From Sycobia sp. Sy_11 (lineage: Eukaryota; Arthropoda; Insecta; Hymenoptera; Epichrysomallidae): a stretch of 64,000 nt of DNA. Location: positions 4,707,001 through 4,771,000 of the forward strand of contig JACCIC010000022.1 of the NCBI GenBank assembly GCA_018907035.1. The letters are read 5' to 3'. Shown here piece after piece: positions 48,450 to 60,536 of the stretch (position 1 is the first letter of the stretch; each line of letters begins with the position of its first letter). Made by a program: the position numbers and the translations under genes. The notes beneath the pieces are model-generated. The model saw only the letters and a list, made by a program, of their open reading frames with translations. It did no database searches and had not been told where the DNA came from.

Positions 48450-50640
48450 GTCGCGATTTATGAAAACGCATACCCAAGGTGAAGAAAAACCTAGTAGAGA
48501 ACGTACTCCGAATTCAAATCCACCAAGTATGAATAGTGAATCCAAAAACTTCTTAACTCGTACAAGTAAAACCAAATTAGCTACATCCCAACGCTGATTC
48601 CGACCGATTTTATTTTCCAGTAGTCAGTGACGTTCTATTTATTTTGTGAGGAGCCAAACTCAAGCAGCTCTGGTACATATAGAAGCATTATATATGAAAT
48701 TAGAGATAGCTAAGAAGATCCTTAGATTACAAATTGAGAAAAAGAAAAACCTAATTGATGCTATAAGTTTTGCCTTGCAAAAGCAGTCAAATATTACAAG
48801 AAATACTAGGACTCTAAGAATGTACAGATAATATGGCATATGTATCGAAACAAGTAAGGAGTACCAGACACCTCCTACCGATTGCATGCACTCTTAGTTT
48901 TCAGAGGTCACTGGAAATCGATCACAAGTGATTTAGCTAAATGGAATCAGATGAATCTACTCAGATGATGGAAAGATTATTACAAAGTTATGGACAGAAT
49001 GACAGAACACGCCTTTAGAAACCTGGACCCTAAGGCGAATACTTACTTTTCGATTTCTAAAATAAGTAAAGATCGGACAGATTAGAAACTGAAGAAGAAA
49101 CGGCAGCCAGTGACAATGTTATTGACTTTATTAAAAAGAATCGTGTTTACAGATGCAGTCAAAACATCCAAGAAAACATAGATTCAACAAAATTGAGAGT
49201 TAATGCTCGATAACTTCGACAAACGAGAACTAATGAAGTTTTGATTGATCTAGTAAAGTTGATAGAAAAAAACCTCCTTGGTAAATGCTTTGAAAACCGC
49301 TGTTCGAAGCAATAACTTTATAAGAGACCTCAACGTTCTCATAGTGATTAGAGATTTTGCTGTTTGTATGATCAGAGATAAAATTGGCTTCATTTAATTT
49401 GAGAGATAAAATCTTCTCAATAATAAATGAAGCTACGAATATAATTCTCAAATGTAACAAAATTTTCATTCGTTTTGTGAGACATTGATTTACAACAGAT
49501 GCATAGTTACAGAAGAACGTCCACTGCCTTGACCATGAACATGACTGTCTAGACTGTAAAGGTGCAGGCTGCCGTAATTAAAACAGACCATAACATAATG
49601 GATTCTGTATAAGAGGTGCTTTACACCTTTGTTAACAACAACGGCACAGGTAAGACAAATCAGATTATTCGGTCTAGAACTTCAACTGTTTTCAAAATGC
49701 TTGGAAAAAAAATATTATTCAAGAATTACAGTCAAATCTTAATAGTAATAAAAAAGCTCATAATCTTTTGACTCAGCTTTGTATCATAAACAACACTGAC
49801 ATTGTTTTTATCAGAGAATAAGATACATTAGGTACATTAGGTACCGGAGTCCTTTGGATTTTTGAGAAATCTCAAAGATTTCTATATCTCGAATGAGAGC
49901 CTTTTTGAAGAAACACTTGACTGAAGAATCTTTTAGGAAATACTTAGCACCTTGAAAAGTGCACTAAGGGAACTGCAAGGCGATCTAATATATGACGGAG
50001 ACTTTAATGCCTAAGCCCCTGCATGGAGAGAAATGTCACCGGACTTATGATGAAGAAAAGTCATGGATATTATATTCTGTTATGGATTAATATTCCTAAA
50101 TTGTGGATGAAAATGAAGTTTCTGATGATCTGGCTGTAGTGAGACTATTCTAGATTATCTTTAACTAGTAAAAAATTAACATTAAGGGTGATGAACTGAC
50201 AAGTAATAGAAAATTATACGCGCAGCGGCCGTTAAAACATAATTTTTTATTTAGAACATTAACAGAATAAAGCAAATACAAGAATGCAGCTTCTTGGATA
50301 GAATATTGAAAAAATTGGTCCCAAGAAGCTGACAGGCTATGTCGCCGATCCCGGAATTATCTCCAGCTGAGAAAGTTGAACAAATAACTGCAAAGTGAAT
50401 GAAAATCATACATAGAGATTATAGGAATGCACTTAAAACAGGCTAAAAAGGTCGCAATCATTAGAAAAATGTCTGGGACTCCGTCGATAGATACAAAGAC
50501 TGAGACGTAAAAATTAATACAAACAGATTTATTATACATGTATTTCAAATGATCCAACAGGACTATAAAATGAGCTATTAAGGATAGAAAATGATATTGC
50601 TTACACAATATTTTTCTGTTTGCGTAGGGTAAGTAGTTGA
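48450..50640 (+). pseudogene. R1-like LINE, 5' part (ORF1, endonuclease, linker)
   Basis: The plus strand, with many stops and frameshifts, reads as a degraded non-LTR element. An ORF1-like start (KTHTQGEEKPSRER, near 48475) and a helical stretch (LEIAKKILRLQIEKKKNLID, near 48700) come first. The AP-endonuclease start ELQSNLNSNKKAHNLLTQL follows near 49720, then GDFNA near 50000. The linker before RT (KVAIIRKMSGTPSIDTKTE, near 50445-50510) is last. It stops near 50640, shortly before the gypsy insertion. The RT part reappears at 57 kb. Confidence 0.7.
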
Positions 50641-50781
50641 TATCAATCAAACAAACTTTGTCGTGTTATAAATAGGGCGACATTTGACAAGTATAAATGC
50701 GATGACCTCATCAGGTTACACATTTTATTTAAAATTATCACAATCTTATTACAATCTGATCAGAAAATAAATAAATACATA

Positions 50782-51169
50782 TGTAGGAGAGTTTATTAAC
50801 AGGGCAAAAATGAACATCGAAATGAACATACATTGTATTCAAAACTTTATTAATTGACAGACTTACGAATGAAAACTAACGCGCATGAATTTTCTCACGA
50901 GATGCATTCTTTGAGCGACATGAATTAACTGAACCGGTACCTCACAACTTTTAAGGGAAGGGCAGGTATAAAAGTTACCGTATGGAATTAAGATGGCCGT
51001 AAATGAAACTCCGGTTGCGCGGAGCATTCGGATGGTTAGGGATTAATGAAGGGACTAGGATTTAAGACAAGCTGGTCTAAATTGTAGGTGCAATAAAATA
51101 AAAAATTTCAAAGGTTGGGAAAATAAGAAATGTGTTGTTTATGTAGTTAGCGTTCGGAAGATCGCTATA
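50782..51169 (-). repeat. Gypsy 3' LTR (388 bp)
   Basis: Starts TGTAGGAGAG on the plus strand and ends GATCGCTATA. It has a single TTAA at 50796-50799 where the other LTR carries a MITE. Many substitutions separate the two LTRs (roughly 5-8% by eye), so the insertion is older than the BEL one. Confidence 0.92.
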
Positions 51170-51183
51170 ATACTCCCTCGTTA
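51170..51183 (-). other. Gypsy polypurine tract
   Basis: The minus strand reads AACGAGGGAGTA just before the 3' LTR. Confidence 0.6.
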
Positions 51184-51399
51184 ATGTTTTTGTGCGAAAA
51201 AAAATTAAAAAAAAATCAATAATTTCATTTATGTATTTTTTTTGCTGCTGACATTTTACAAAACATTTTCCTGAAATATAATTTAAGAAAGAAAGTTTTT
51301 AGTATTATATATCTATATGCATTTTAATCGAAAATATGTTCACTGTTTATTGATAAACCTTCATATCCGGAAATTGCACTTTTCTATTTGATCTTCTTA

Positions 51400-54330
51400 A
51401 ATTTGTTAAAAATTGATTGTCTATTGTTTCCTTAGTCGTATCCTAGGTATTTACGTGTTAGTTTGTTGAAGTGGTTGGCTTCATTTTTCTTTATCTAAAT
51501 CAAATACTGGTTTCAACCTATCAATTGTAACGTTGATGTGCTTTTCTTTTATCAATAATGAAGTTCCGTTCATATTTTTTTATGACATGATATAGACCTT
51601 CATACGATTATTGGAGAGGAGTTTTAATGGCGTTGTTGCGTACAAATACTTGCTCGCACGAGACTAAGTCTTTAAAGATGAAAGTCTATCTTCCTCCATG
51701 GCAGGTTAGTTGCTCTGAGTTGTACGAAAAAACTGTTTAACTCTGTATCGAAAATGTTTGAACTTACTTGATTTGTATTTTGGGGTATGAGAAACAGGAT
51801 ATGAAGGCGTATGTTTTTTCCAAAAACTAGATCCGCAAAAGTTGCCTTAAGATCCTTACGCTAGGCACATCTGATACCTAGTAGCATAGCGAAGAGTGAC
51901 ATAGTCCATGGAACGCTCTCGTGGATTTTGATAGCACTTATTAATTGTCGATGAAAACGTTCTCTAAGGCCATCGGCTGCAAGGTGATAGGCACTTATAC
52001 CTAAGTGAGTCATACCTAATAAAGTATTCAATTCCTTTCAAAGGCGTGACTCGAACTGTTGCCCTTGATCTATTGGGATTTTAAGGGACGTGCGAAAACG
52101 TGCTACTACATAGGTGTTATATTTGATTGTTGGCAAGGAATGCAGCTACGTGCCCATCTCGGACAATTAGTTTTTATAGAGGGTCAAGCGTACCTTTCCG
52201 TCATTAACAAACTAACTGATGCTTTAACTCCTGGATACAACAATGGATGTAAAGCGTCGAATGCAGTTTTTTTGCATATTTAGAGTGAGGAAAGGCTGTA
52301 CCGTAGCCGTTGATATATCGCATTATATTGCGACCTTGGTTTCCGAAATCTCTATTTGTTTGAGACAAAAGCCGCTTTCCCTGTTTTCGAGGTAAGATTT
52401 CAGTTCTATGCCTTTCTTTTGCGACTCAGCTAGACATTCGAAGTTAATTTCTACTGAGAGGGAATCTACTCTTGAATGAGCCTCGGCAACGACGTTATCT
52501 TTACTTGTAATGTTTTTGATGTCTGTCATGTATTGACCAATAAAATCCAAGTGTCTTTGGTGCGGTGAACACTTTTCTGGTTTTTGGTGGACTGCATAAT
52601 TAAGTAGCCTATGGTCGGCACAAATCGTAAAAGTTTAACCTTTTACTAAATTATTTAATAGACTAAGTAATTCACGGTCGTAGGTAGCGTATTTCCGCTC
52701 GGCAATGCTAAGCTTTCTCTAATAAAAGCCAAAGGTTGCCATTCTTCGTCGACTAACTGTTGTAAAATTGAAGGAATTCAATAGCTGTTTCCGAAGCGTC
52801 GGTGATTACTGCAAGCGGTACGCCGTGCTTTGGATGCCCAAAAAGCGTCGCGTTTACTATCTCGTCTTTACACTATTAGAAAACTATTTCGGTTTGTAGA
52901 GTTTAATTTAACAAGGGTTTTCCTTTGATATTACCTTGCAGTAGGTCGTTTAAAGGCACTTGTGTTTGTGTTGCCCGTGGGATAAAACGACAATAAAAAT
53001 TTATAATATCCAGAACACGACGAAGCTGTCTAGCCCTGGATGGTTTTATGGACGATTTTAATGCCGTAATCTTTTCCTCAGGCGGCCTTATAGCTGCCTC
53101 AGACACATCATAGCCGAGAAAATTCACCCGTGATCCGCCGAACTTGCATTTAGCAGGATTTATACGAGTTGTTTAATTTTTTCGAATAAAAATTTAAGGT
53201 CATTATAATGCTGCTTTTCTGCGCGAGATGCCAGGAGGAAATCATCTATATATTTTATTAGTATCGATTTGAAGGTCGAACCAGGATACTCCTTATTAAG
53301 ATGCCGAAATTCACTGTCGACAAACTGTTGAAAGGTTTGACCTGCGTTACAGAGCCCCAAAGTCATAACCAATACTTCAGTGAGACCAAAAGGTGTTATA
53401 ATTGCGGTTTTTGGAATGTCTTCTTTGATCACGGGTCTCTGATGGAAAGCACTCATGAAATCTATTTTTGAAAAAAATTTTCTTCCGTGAAAATTTTCCG
53501 TTGAGACTTCGATATTTGGAGGAGTATAATTATCGTGAATAGTCCGAGCATTCAAAAGTCGGTGGTCTCCACATAACTCCTATTCACTGTTTTGCTTTTC
53601 GACCATGTGCAATTGCGAGGCCCAAGGGCTGTCGGAGGCCCGTGCAATGCCAGCACGTATCATTTAATTAAACTGGCCCCTAGCCTCGTTGAATTTATCC
53701 GGTGCAAACCTTCTAGGCTTACAGGATACCGGTGACCCGAGCGTATGGCATATGTAATGTTTCGTGGTATGCTTGATATCGTGTAATTCTATCCAAACCT
53801 TTGGACGCGTGATTTCTGGGAATTTTTCCAGCAGTTGATGATATTTGCTGTTAAACACGATGACTTTGATATGGATACTCGTATTAGTTACAGGCTTTCC
53901 GGGTAAGGATAGAGATATCGTGATGTTCATTAAATGATTATTTCGAATGTCGACTAATAAGCCATAAAGGTATAAGAAATCGATGATCGGTTTTTCTACG
54001 TCCGCAACGATAAAATTTCAACTGAAAGCGCGTTGAAGCAGAAGATTGATCTATACGGGAATAGTTTCGTATGTTACGATAGTAGAATTATTTGCGGCGA
54101 ACATTTTATATTCGGACTTATCTCGAGGCCCACGAAGACGTTTGCGCAGGTATACGGACACGTCAGCACCATTGTTGATCAGGTATTGGATTTTAGAGTC
54201 TGTATCGGTTACGCATTTATAGCGAGACATCGGGCAGAAATCGCTTGCCGCCATACGTGCACGGTTGAGAGCACCTACGCGTGTCTTTTCCGAACTTGTA
54301 ATGGTAATAGCACATATCATTAGCTTGTGT
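51400..54330 (-). pseudogene. Gypsy (CsRn1-type) protease-RT-RNase H-integrase remains
   Basis: On the minus strand a protease-like NNGADVSVY lies near 54170. RT lies at 53930-52903 (FSKIDFMSAFHQ, TPFGL, GLCNAGQTFQQFVD, YIDDFLLAS, NFLGYDV, INFYCRFIP). RNase H/tether follows (HLDFIGQYMTDIKNI, SKDNVVAEAHSR, 52560-52470). The integrase end reads INVTIDRLKPVFDL near 51500. The integrase core between 51.6 and 52.3 kb is only partly legible. Frameshifts and stops separate all parts. No envelope frame follows. Confidence 0.87.
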
Positions 54331-55243
54331 TGAACGTCTCCACTGAGTTGAACGTGGCCGTGAACGGAAACCCGACATTGATCGTGACCGAGAACGTGAA
54401 CGCCAAAAAGGATTTCTATTTTGCGGCTGCTGTATGGCCGAAATATCTTGGTGAAAAGAAGAGATCTTTTCGTTTATTTTTGTATTGAAGCTCGATGTAA
54501 GTTGTTCGACATGGAGGCGAGTGTTGCAAACTGGTGAAGTACCCATCTCACTGATTTGGTCATTTGCTATCGGAATGTCTCTCAAACGGTGAGTAATATT
54601 CGCAAAACTATCCAATGATAAATTGTTTTATGACGCCAAGATGATCCAAGACGCTCGGAAGTCGCGACATTCACAAAGGCTTTAACATTTCGTCCTGCAC
54701 CGAATTTCCTGCGAAATTTCTTAAATGGCGTAAAAATTGAGAGGGTTTTCGATTACCAATTTCTTCGCGCTCCAATCGTTGGCGCAATTTTTGCTCTTGA
54801 GTGGTTTCGAGTCTTCATATAAATTTTTGTTTTATTTTTTCATACTTACCAATAGCAGGTGAGTTCGCAATAATGTCTTGGACGTCTTTTGCATATTGTG
54901 GTTCGAGGTTTCCAACGATATAATTATATTTCGTGGGATCTGCTACTATCGCAGCAGTCTCGAATTGTTCTTCGACTTGATAAAACCGCATTTCGGCATC
55001 GTTCGGCCAAAAGCGTGGTATTTTTAGAACGATGCGTCCCACTCGGCTGAATAGAGCGAAAGAAGTAATGGATGTATGTCCGATACCGTTATTTTCCAGC
55101 GGCAGTCGGTTATTGTCTTCTTGCGCTATTTCCGGTGAGGTGTTCGTCGATAAAAACGCGTGCGTGTCTACCGGAGTTCCATTTTTGGAATTCAATATTT
55201 TAAAATAGTTCGAACACTGCACTGTACGATAAAGTTCTCTCAT
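54217..55243 (-). pseudogene. Gypsy (CsRn1-type) gag remains
   Basis: Two pieces. The first, 55243-54815, has RIVLKIPRFWPNDAEMRFYQ and VEEQFETAAIVADPTKYNYI, the capsid start typical of this clade. The second, 54615-54217, has an Arg/Ser-rich stretch, then CYYHYKFGKDTRRCSQPC, a Cys-X2-His-X9-Cys-X3-Cys knuckle instead of the usual CCHC. A frame break lies near 54640-54810. Confidence 0.87.
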
Positions 55244-55348
55244 TTTGCCGAAAAATCACGTGGCACCGGTTGTTGTTTGTTCCGCACACCGAAACTACAG
55301 AGTTTATTGTATAACGACCCGGCTAAGATAACAGTTATGAGTTTTCAA

Positions 55349-55366
55349 ATCACGTGGGAGTCGCCA
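55349..55366 (-). other. Gypsy primer-binding site (tRNA-Trp-like)
   Basis: The minus strand reads TGGCGACTCCCACGTGAT, three bases inside the 5' LTR. It differs at about three positions from the complement of the tRNA-Trp 3' end as I recall it. Confidence 0.65.
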
Positions 55367-55369
55367 CAT

Positions 55370-55861
55370 TGTAGGAGAGTTTCTTAACCTTTAGACTGCC
55401 GGCATTTTTGCCTTATAAATTGATATTTTTGATGTGCAAAATTTATACATAAAAACACCTCATATCTCTAGAATAGCTGTCTAAAGGTTAACAGGGTAAA
55501 AATGAACTTCAAAATCAACATACAGTGTATTCAAAACTTTATTAATTGATAGACTTATGAATGAAAACTAACACGCATGTATTTTCTCACGAGATGCATT
55601 CTTTGAGCGACATGAACTAACTGAACCGGTACCTAAGAAGTTTTGAGGAAAGGGCAGGTATAAAAGTTACCGTATGGGATCAAGATGGTCGGAAACGAAA
55701 CTCTGGTTGCGCGGAGTATTCGGATGGTTAGGGATTAATTAAGGGACTAGGGTTTAAGACAATCTGATCTAAATTGTAGGTGCAATAAAATAGAAAGTTT
55801 CAAAGGTTGAGAAAATAAGAAATTTGTTGTTTATGTAGTCGGAGTTCGGAAGATCGCTACA
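55370..55861 (-). repeat. Gypsy 5' LTR with MITE insertion (492 bp)
   Basis: Without the 100-bp MITE and one TTAA it is 388 bp, exactly the length of the other LTR. It ends GATCGCTACA. Confidence 0.93.
55388..55487. mobile_element. 100-bp piggyBac-like MITE in the gypsy LTR
   Basis: The MITE has terminal inverted repeats CCTTTAGAC/GTCTAAAGG and a TTAA duplication on both sides (55384-55387 and 55488-55491). The partner LTR has one TTAA and no insert at the same place (50796-50799). It has no coding capacity. TTAA duplication and CCYTTAGAC-type ends point to piggyBac-type mobilisation. Confidence 0.9.
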
Positions 55862-55865
55862 CATA

Positions 55866-57020
55866 CTACTCAAAAATTGAATATGAAATTTTAAATATAA
55901 ATATCTAAAATTTTATCATTACTAACATAGTTACTTTGTCAATATCTGTATACACACGAAGGGACTTTATTCAAATAAATCATCTTTCCAACAAATTGAA
56001 GTCTTACCATTCTCCTATCTTTCTGGCATTCGCTGACATGCTTATGGAGGATGGAGAGATAGAATGTTTAACAAAATTATATAAGCAAAACTATACATCA
56101 TTATTTTATATTAGTTATGTTGTTCATAGTATTTTGTCAATTAAAAAAAACATTTAAATTTAGTTATTAATGCTTTTAATAGCTGCAACAATCATTTAAA
56201 ATGTCCTTGTAAAATGAAAAATAATAATAAAATTAATTTTTTTAGATATTTCTTTAATAAAAAAAATATAAACATGACTACAAATTCGTATTAGAAATCT
56301 ATCACTTCGAATAGAATAGTGAATTATTACTCTAACCAATCCTCAACATGAAAAAAAACATTATTTATAATTGTACTGATAAAGTCATAAAATTGTCATA
56401 TGAAAAAATTTCATTGAGATAATTTAGAATAATTAAGAAGAAGAATTGTAGGTATTTATATTTAAAATATACACTTTATAATTTATATTTAACATATAAA
56501 TTTATAATAAAATTTCATCTTTTGTATTGTATATTTATTTATTTTATGATAAAAGTTTGATAGTTTTAAAGAAAATATGTAGCCTGACATACGCTGACCT
56601 ACATACGCTGACAAAACGTTATGTTCTTTACAATACAACAAAGTTGATTTAATTTATATCAACTACCTATTTTACAAGAATAGAAAAAATTGTTTGCAAT
56701 CAGTTCTTTGTGTAATTGTTACGTTCTATTAGTGAATGATGTAAACAATTTCCATTGGGTCTGGGATATAAATGGTAAAATCAGAAGCATTTTCTTAAGG
56801 GTACTTCAAAGACGGTAAAAGCATAAAGACATTGGCAATGTACTATTTTTCTCTTACGAGAAAACGATAATCGGTGCTTATGATCTGAGAAGCAGAGATA
56901 TCACCTTTCACTAAGAAAGAACTGTTTGTTGCAATGGAGCTCACGAAGAACCGAAAGCTTCTTGAATTGGTCTTCTTACCCAGGTAATCAAAGCTGCACA
57001 GAGAAGTGATTTTTCGGTAC
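55866..57020. other. AT-rich stretch between gypsy element and LINE RT remains
   Basis: No gene recognised from 55866 to about 56760. From about 56780 the sequence is faintly LINE-like but unreadable in any one frame. The open frame at 55936-56157 has no recognisable motif. Confidence 0.45.
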
Positions 57021-57029
57021 TACTGCACA

Positions 57030-57900
57030 TGTAAAATAGGTACCTGAAATATGAATAGTTTTGCAGATATTGGAATAGAGCAAAATTAGTACTCATCTAT
57101 ATGGAAAAATATGCAAGAGATGAAGCTATAGCTTATAGAACTTTAGGTATGTTAGATGATGCTGGGAAGTTTTTGGATAAACTTCTGCGACCATATATTT
57201 GCACAAGCTGTTACGAGCTATCGAAGATTTGGCAACTCGTAAATATGCATTCAGAACTGGATGTTATACCATCAAAGTAAAGTAACAGATTGTAAAAGGA
57301 ATGACATTGATAGAAGAAGAAAACTCTTGCCCAATATGTCTGTCAATAATACTTGGCGAGAGGAATGCATTTAATTTCATTAATTAAGCCTAACTTTAAA
57401 ACACAAGAGCGAATTCTATTGTACGAGCTTAGTGAGGGATTTCTTTTCAATGACCTAATATCCGGAACGACTCGGAGATTTATCTTAACACCAGATATCT
57501 CGTAAATTGTTTATGATAGAGTCTTATGGATAGAAAATCCAGCAGGTGTTTTTTTATTTGCATATGCAGACGATATTACAATCATTATCAATTCAAGAAA
57601 CGCGGAAATCGAGTAGACCCATTTAAAATTTAATTTAAAATCAAATCATCCGTAGGTTCAATTTCGAAATTAATAAACATGCACTAGAGCTAGCCAGATA
57701 CAAAACCGAAATTGTGATGCGAATTCAAAAAACATATAAATATTATATAACATTTTACTTTGTTAAGTTTAACGATTAAATTATAAAAACAGTTCAAGTG
57801 TCTAGGAGTCGCTCTTGATAATGAGTTTAATTTCGGAATGCATATATTAAGAGTAATTGATAAGGCGGCAGTGATGACAATCTGCTATATCCGTTGAGCG
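57030..57900 (+). pseudogene. R1-like LINE, reverse transcriptase part
   Basis: The plus strand is readable as RT fragments: WNRAKLVLIYMEKYARDEAI-like, then RTLGMLDDAGKFLDKLLRPY (near 57137-57195), YDRVLWIENPAGVFLF, and the catalytic AYADDITIIINS near 57560-57597. It has multiple stops and frameshifts, and the 3' end is missing or unrecognised. It fits the missing continuation of the LINE at 48.45-50.64 kb. Confidence 0.72.
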
Positions 57901-58382
57901 CAGACACTTGGGGGGGGGGGGTGTTTCCTGCAAAGAATGTATTCAACATGCCCTTAATATATAACAAAAATGTTCTAGCTAATGAGGACTTTCACAATTT
58001 CTTTGTAAAAACATAATAATCGCAGTATATTACATTCAACAGAATTCATTTTTTAAATATATAATAAAGTATTTAGAAAAATTTTATCAGTATAAAATAT
58101 CTGTACAAATCAATCGTATCACCACCAGTCACAGTCAAATGGTTTAGAAAGTCGAGGAATGAGCAGACCGACGTAGAAGACAGAGATTTGGATGCATCTC
58201 AGTCTATTCGCTTTATTCAAGTTTCGGAGAAATTGAGCAAAGCAATTGCCTCATGTAGATTGTCCTGAGTCGTCTCAAGCATGCCGTTGCTGTAGCTATC
58301 TGATGCTCCTTGTCTCGATATACATCGTACATCATGAGCTCCCGGCCTACTCGCGGCAACATTGCTATAAAACAGAACAGAA

Positions 58383-58383
<1 letters not shown>

Positions 58384-58471
<88 letters not shown>
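58384..58471 (+). repeat. Compound (AT)n(AG)n microsatellite
   Basis: About 24 AT units pass directly into about 19 AG units. Confidence 0.95.
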
Positions 58472-58480
<9 letters not shown>

Positions 58481-59718
58481 GCGCGCGACGGGGAATGTGG
58501 CCGGACCAGATGTCCAGGGGCCTCGCAGTTGGCTTTAATTGCGCTCCTTGTCAATTAGCACATCCTTGGATAATTGACAAATAGCGGACTATTGACTTTC
58601 CAAAACGAATTGCAACTGTACGCGCGTACTATAGCGGTAAGTTTTTTCCGTATTGTGCGAAACGCGTCGTAGCAGTAACCACCTTACTCTGGTCTTTGCT
58701 TTCGAGAGCACATACGGGATGCTGTGTGTGCAAGACACTTTTTTTATTTCTTTATACTTCCTGGTATAAGTTTTAATTGCTATAAGAGTGAGATCGAAAA
58801 AGCGGGTGTATCCAGAGGTTAAACGAGGACAAGATACTGGAAGTGTTTTGCAGGACGAAAAAAGAAGTGTTCAATGATTCTTGGAAATCCTTTTTAAACC
58901 TAATTATTTGTATTATATTTACAAAAAGGTCAAAGAGGTTATGTTTATAATATGGCGAAATGGTGAAATCAGGTATTATTATTTCTGTTATAATTGTTGC
59001 GTAAATTATTTGTTTATCAATTTTCAAATTAAATAAGAAAGTATATTATAGTATCGAACTTTAAGTTTTATTTAACAATTATATAAATAATTGTATATAT
59101 AACAATGACTAGAAACAGTGTATGATTTTACAAGTTTGAAGCTACGATTTTATTTCAATAATTTTGTAAGCAAATCCATTGATCTTAATATGACGTTTAC
59201 TTCATTCATTTTGCCTCTCAAATTATACGTCTTAATACTTCAATAAATCTCTTGGTACAACTTTAAGACTATGCAGATAAAAAAATAAGTGTTCAATTCT
59301 TGATTAATTTTTTACTTTTTCGCATTAAATCGGTTAAAAAAAATAATTAAAAACGATACCGTAAAACTGACGCTGCACAAAAGACAAATTATTAGAAAAA
59401 ATGTATGTAAGAAAACAGAATGAGAGGGAGCGAACGAGTGGAGAGAAGCCAAAGCGCAGCATGGGCGGCAAAGATAAAGGACTATTAATGGAGAGGGAGG
59501 ATGCGCCCGAAGAGGAAGATGGAAAGAGTGCGATCGAAATAAAAAAAGCGTGCGGGCGCGCGCAACCGCGAGCAGCTCTTGCGTACTCTGTGGAGGCGTA
59601 TATAAAAACCCTCTAGGGTCACACCATCGTGTGGCAATGCGACCGTAGGGGCCTCCGAACCCATTATTACCCATGTCAAGACACGGTGCGCTTTCATTCT
59701 CTCTGCATAGCAATGAAA

Positions 59719-59720
59719 TG

Positions 59721-59779
<59 letters not shown>

Positions 59780-59790
59780 AGAGAGGGGGA
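59719..59790 (+). repeat. (GA)n microsatellite
   Basis: GAGA run with a few C and G interruptions at its right end. Confidence 0.93.
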
Positions 59791-60081
59791 GGAGGAGAGA
59801 AAGGTGTGTTCAATAGGTATATATTTTCCAACAGGGTCGGCCCTTTATTAGCAACGGAATTCAGCGTATGGGCTTAATATGTATACCTATTATACGTGTA
59901 GTAAGGAGGGTACACCAGAAACAATTTCGATTCGCATAAGCATTATAATATACATTATGGTTATGGGTATATGTTGTGTATAGAGGCAAGCTAGCACGCA
60001 GTTAGGGCAGACGTGGGGAAGGCTGCAATGCGTCGATTTTAAAGAAAACAAAAATAGAAGAGGATAATGAAATTTATTTTG

Positions 60082-60083
<2 letters not shown>

Positions 60084-60160
<77 letters not shown>
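60084..60160 (+). repeat. (CA)n microsatellite
   Basis: About 38 uninterrupted CA units. Confidence 0.96.
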
Positions 60161-60162
<2 letters not shown>

Positions 60163-60536
60163 CCTACTAAAGTAAGAATCTACAATCACGAAAGTTCATC
60201 TCTATGCCGTTTTTTGCAGAGTAACTGTTACGGGTAACTAAAATGTAAATGCTTGATTGCTCATTATTCTTCGGTGCCTATAATGAACGTTATTCAGATT
60301 GTGAACTGAATATTAAAAAGCGTAATTTCAAATTATACTGTATTTGATAAAAATAATCATTGAAAATAAAATAACAATAAATATGCCTAGTATATAAATA
60401 CTATTACTCGTCTTGAAGTCCTCTTACGAGTCATTTGGAATCTATTTAATATTTTCCATAGCACGTAAATTGTAAGCATGTTGAAGCTTATCTATACACG
60501 TAATAAGGAGACACAGGGAACATATGGCATGGATTA

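Larger units (their letters stand above)
50782..55861 (-). mobile_element. Ty3/gypsy retrotransposon, CsRn1-type, with two LTRs
   Basis: LTRs 50782-51169 and 55370-55861 flank minus-strand gag-pol and end TG..CA on the 5' side. The 4-base target duplication CATA is present (50778-50781 and 55862-55865). A primer site resembling tRNA-Trp (RC of 55349-55366) and a polypurine tract AACGAGGGAGTA (RC near 51170-51183) are in place. Gag has a Cys-His-Cys-Cys knuckle. These traits are those described for the CsRn1 clade. All frames are broken. Confidence 0.93.
57990..60536. other. Microsatellite-bearing intergenic stretch
   Basis: No gene supported. It contains a compound (AT)n(AG)n tract, a GA tract and a CA tract (listed). 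Open frames at 58213-58558, 59312-59713 and 59890-60189 run through these tracts and are artefacts. Confidence 0.6.

Noticed and set aside
59312..59713. 133-codon minus-strand frame
   Set aside because: It overlaps the GA-tract edge and another frame. No motif and no exon partners.
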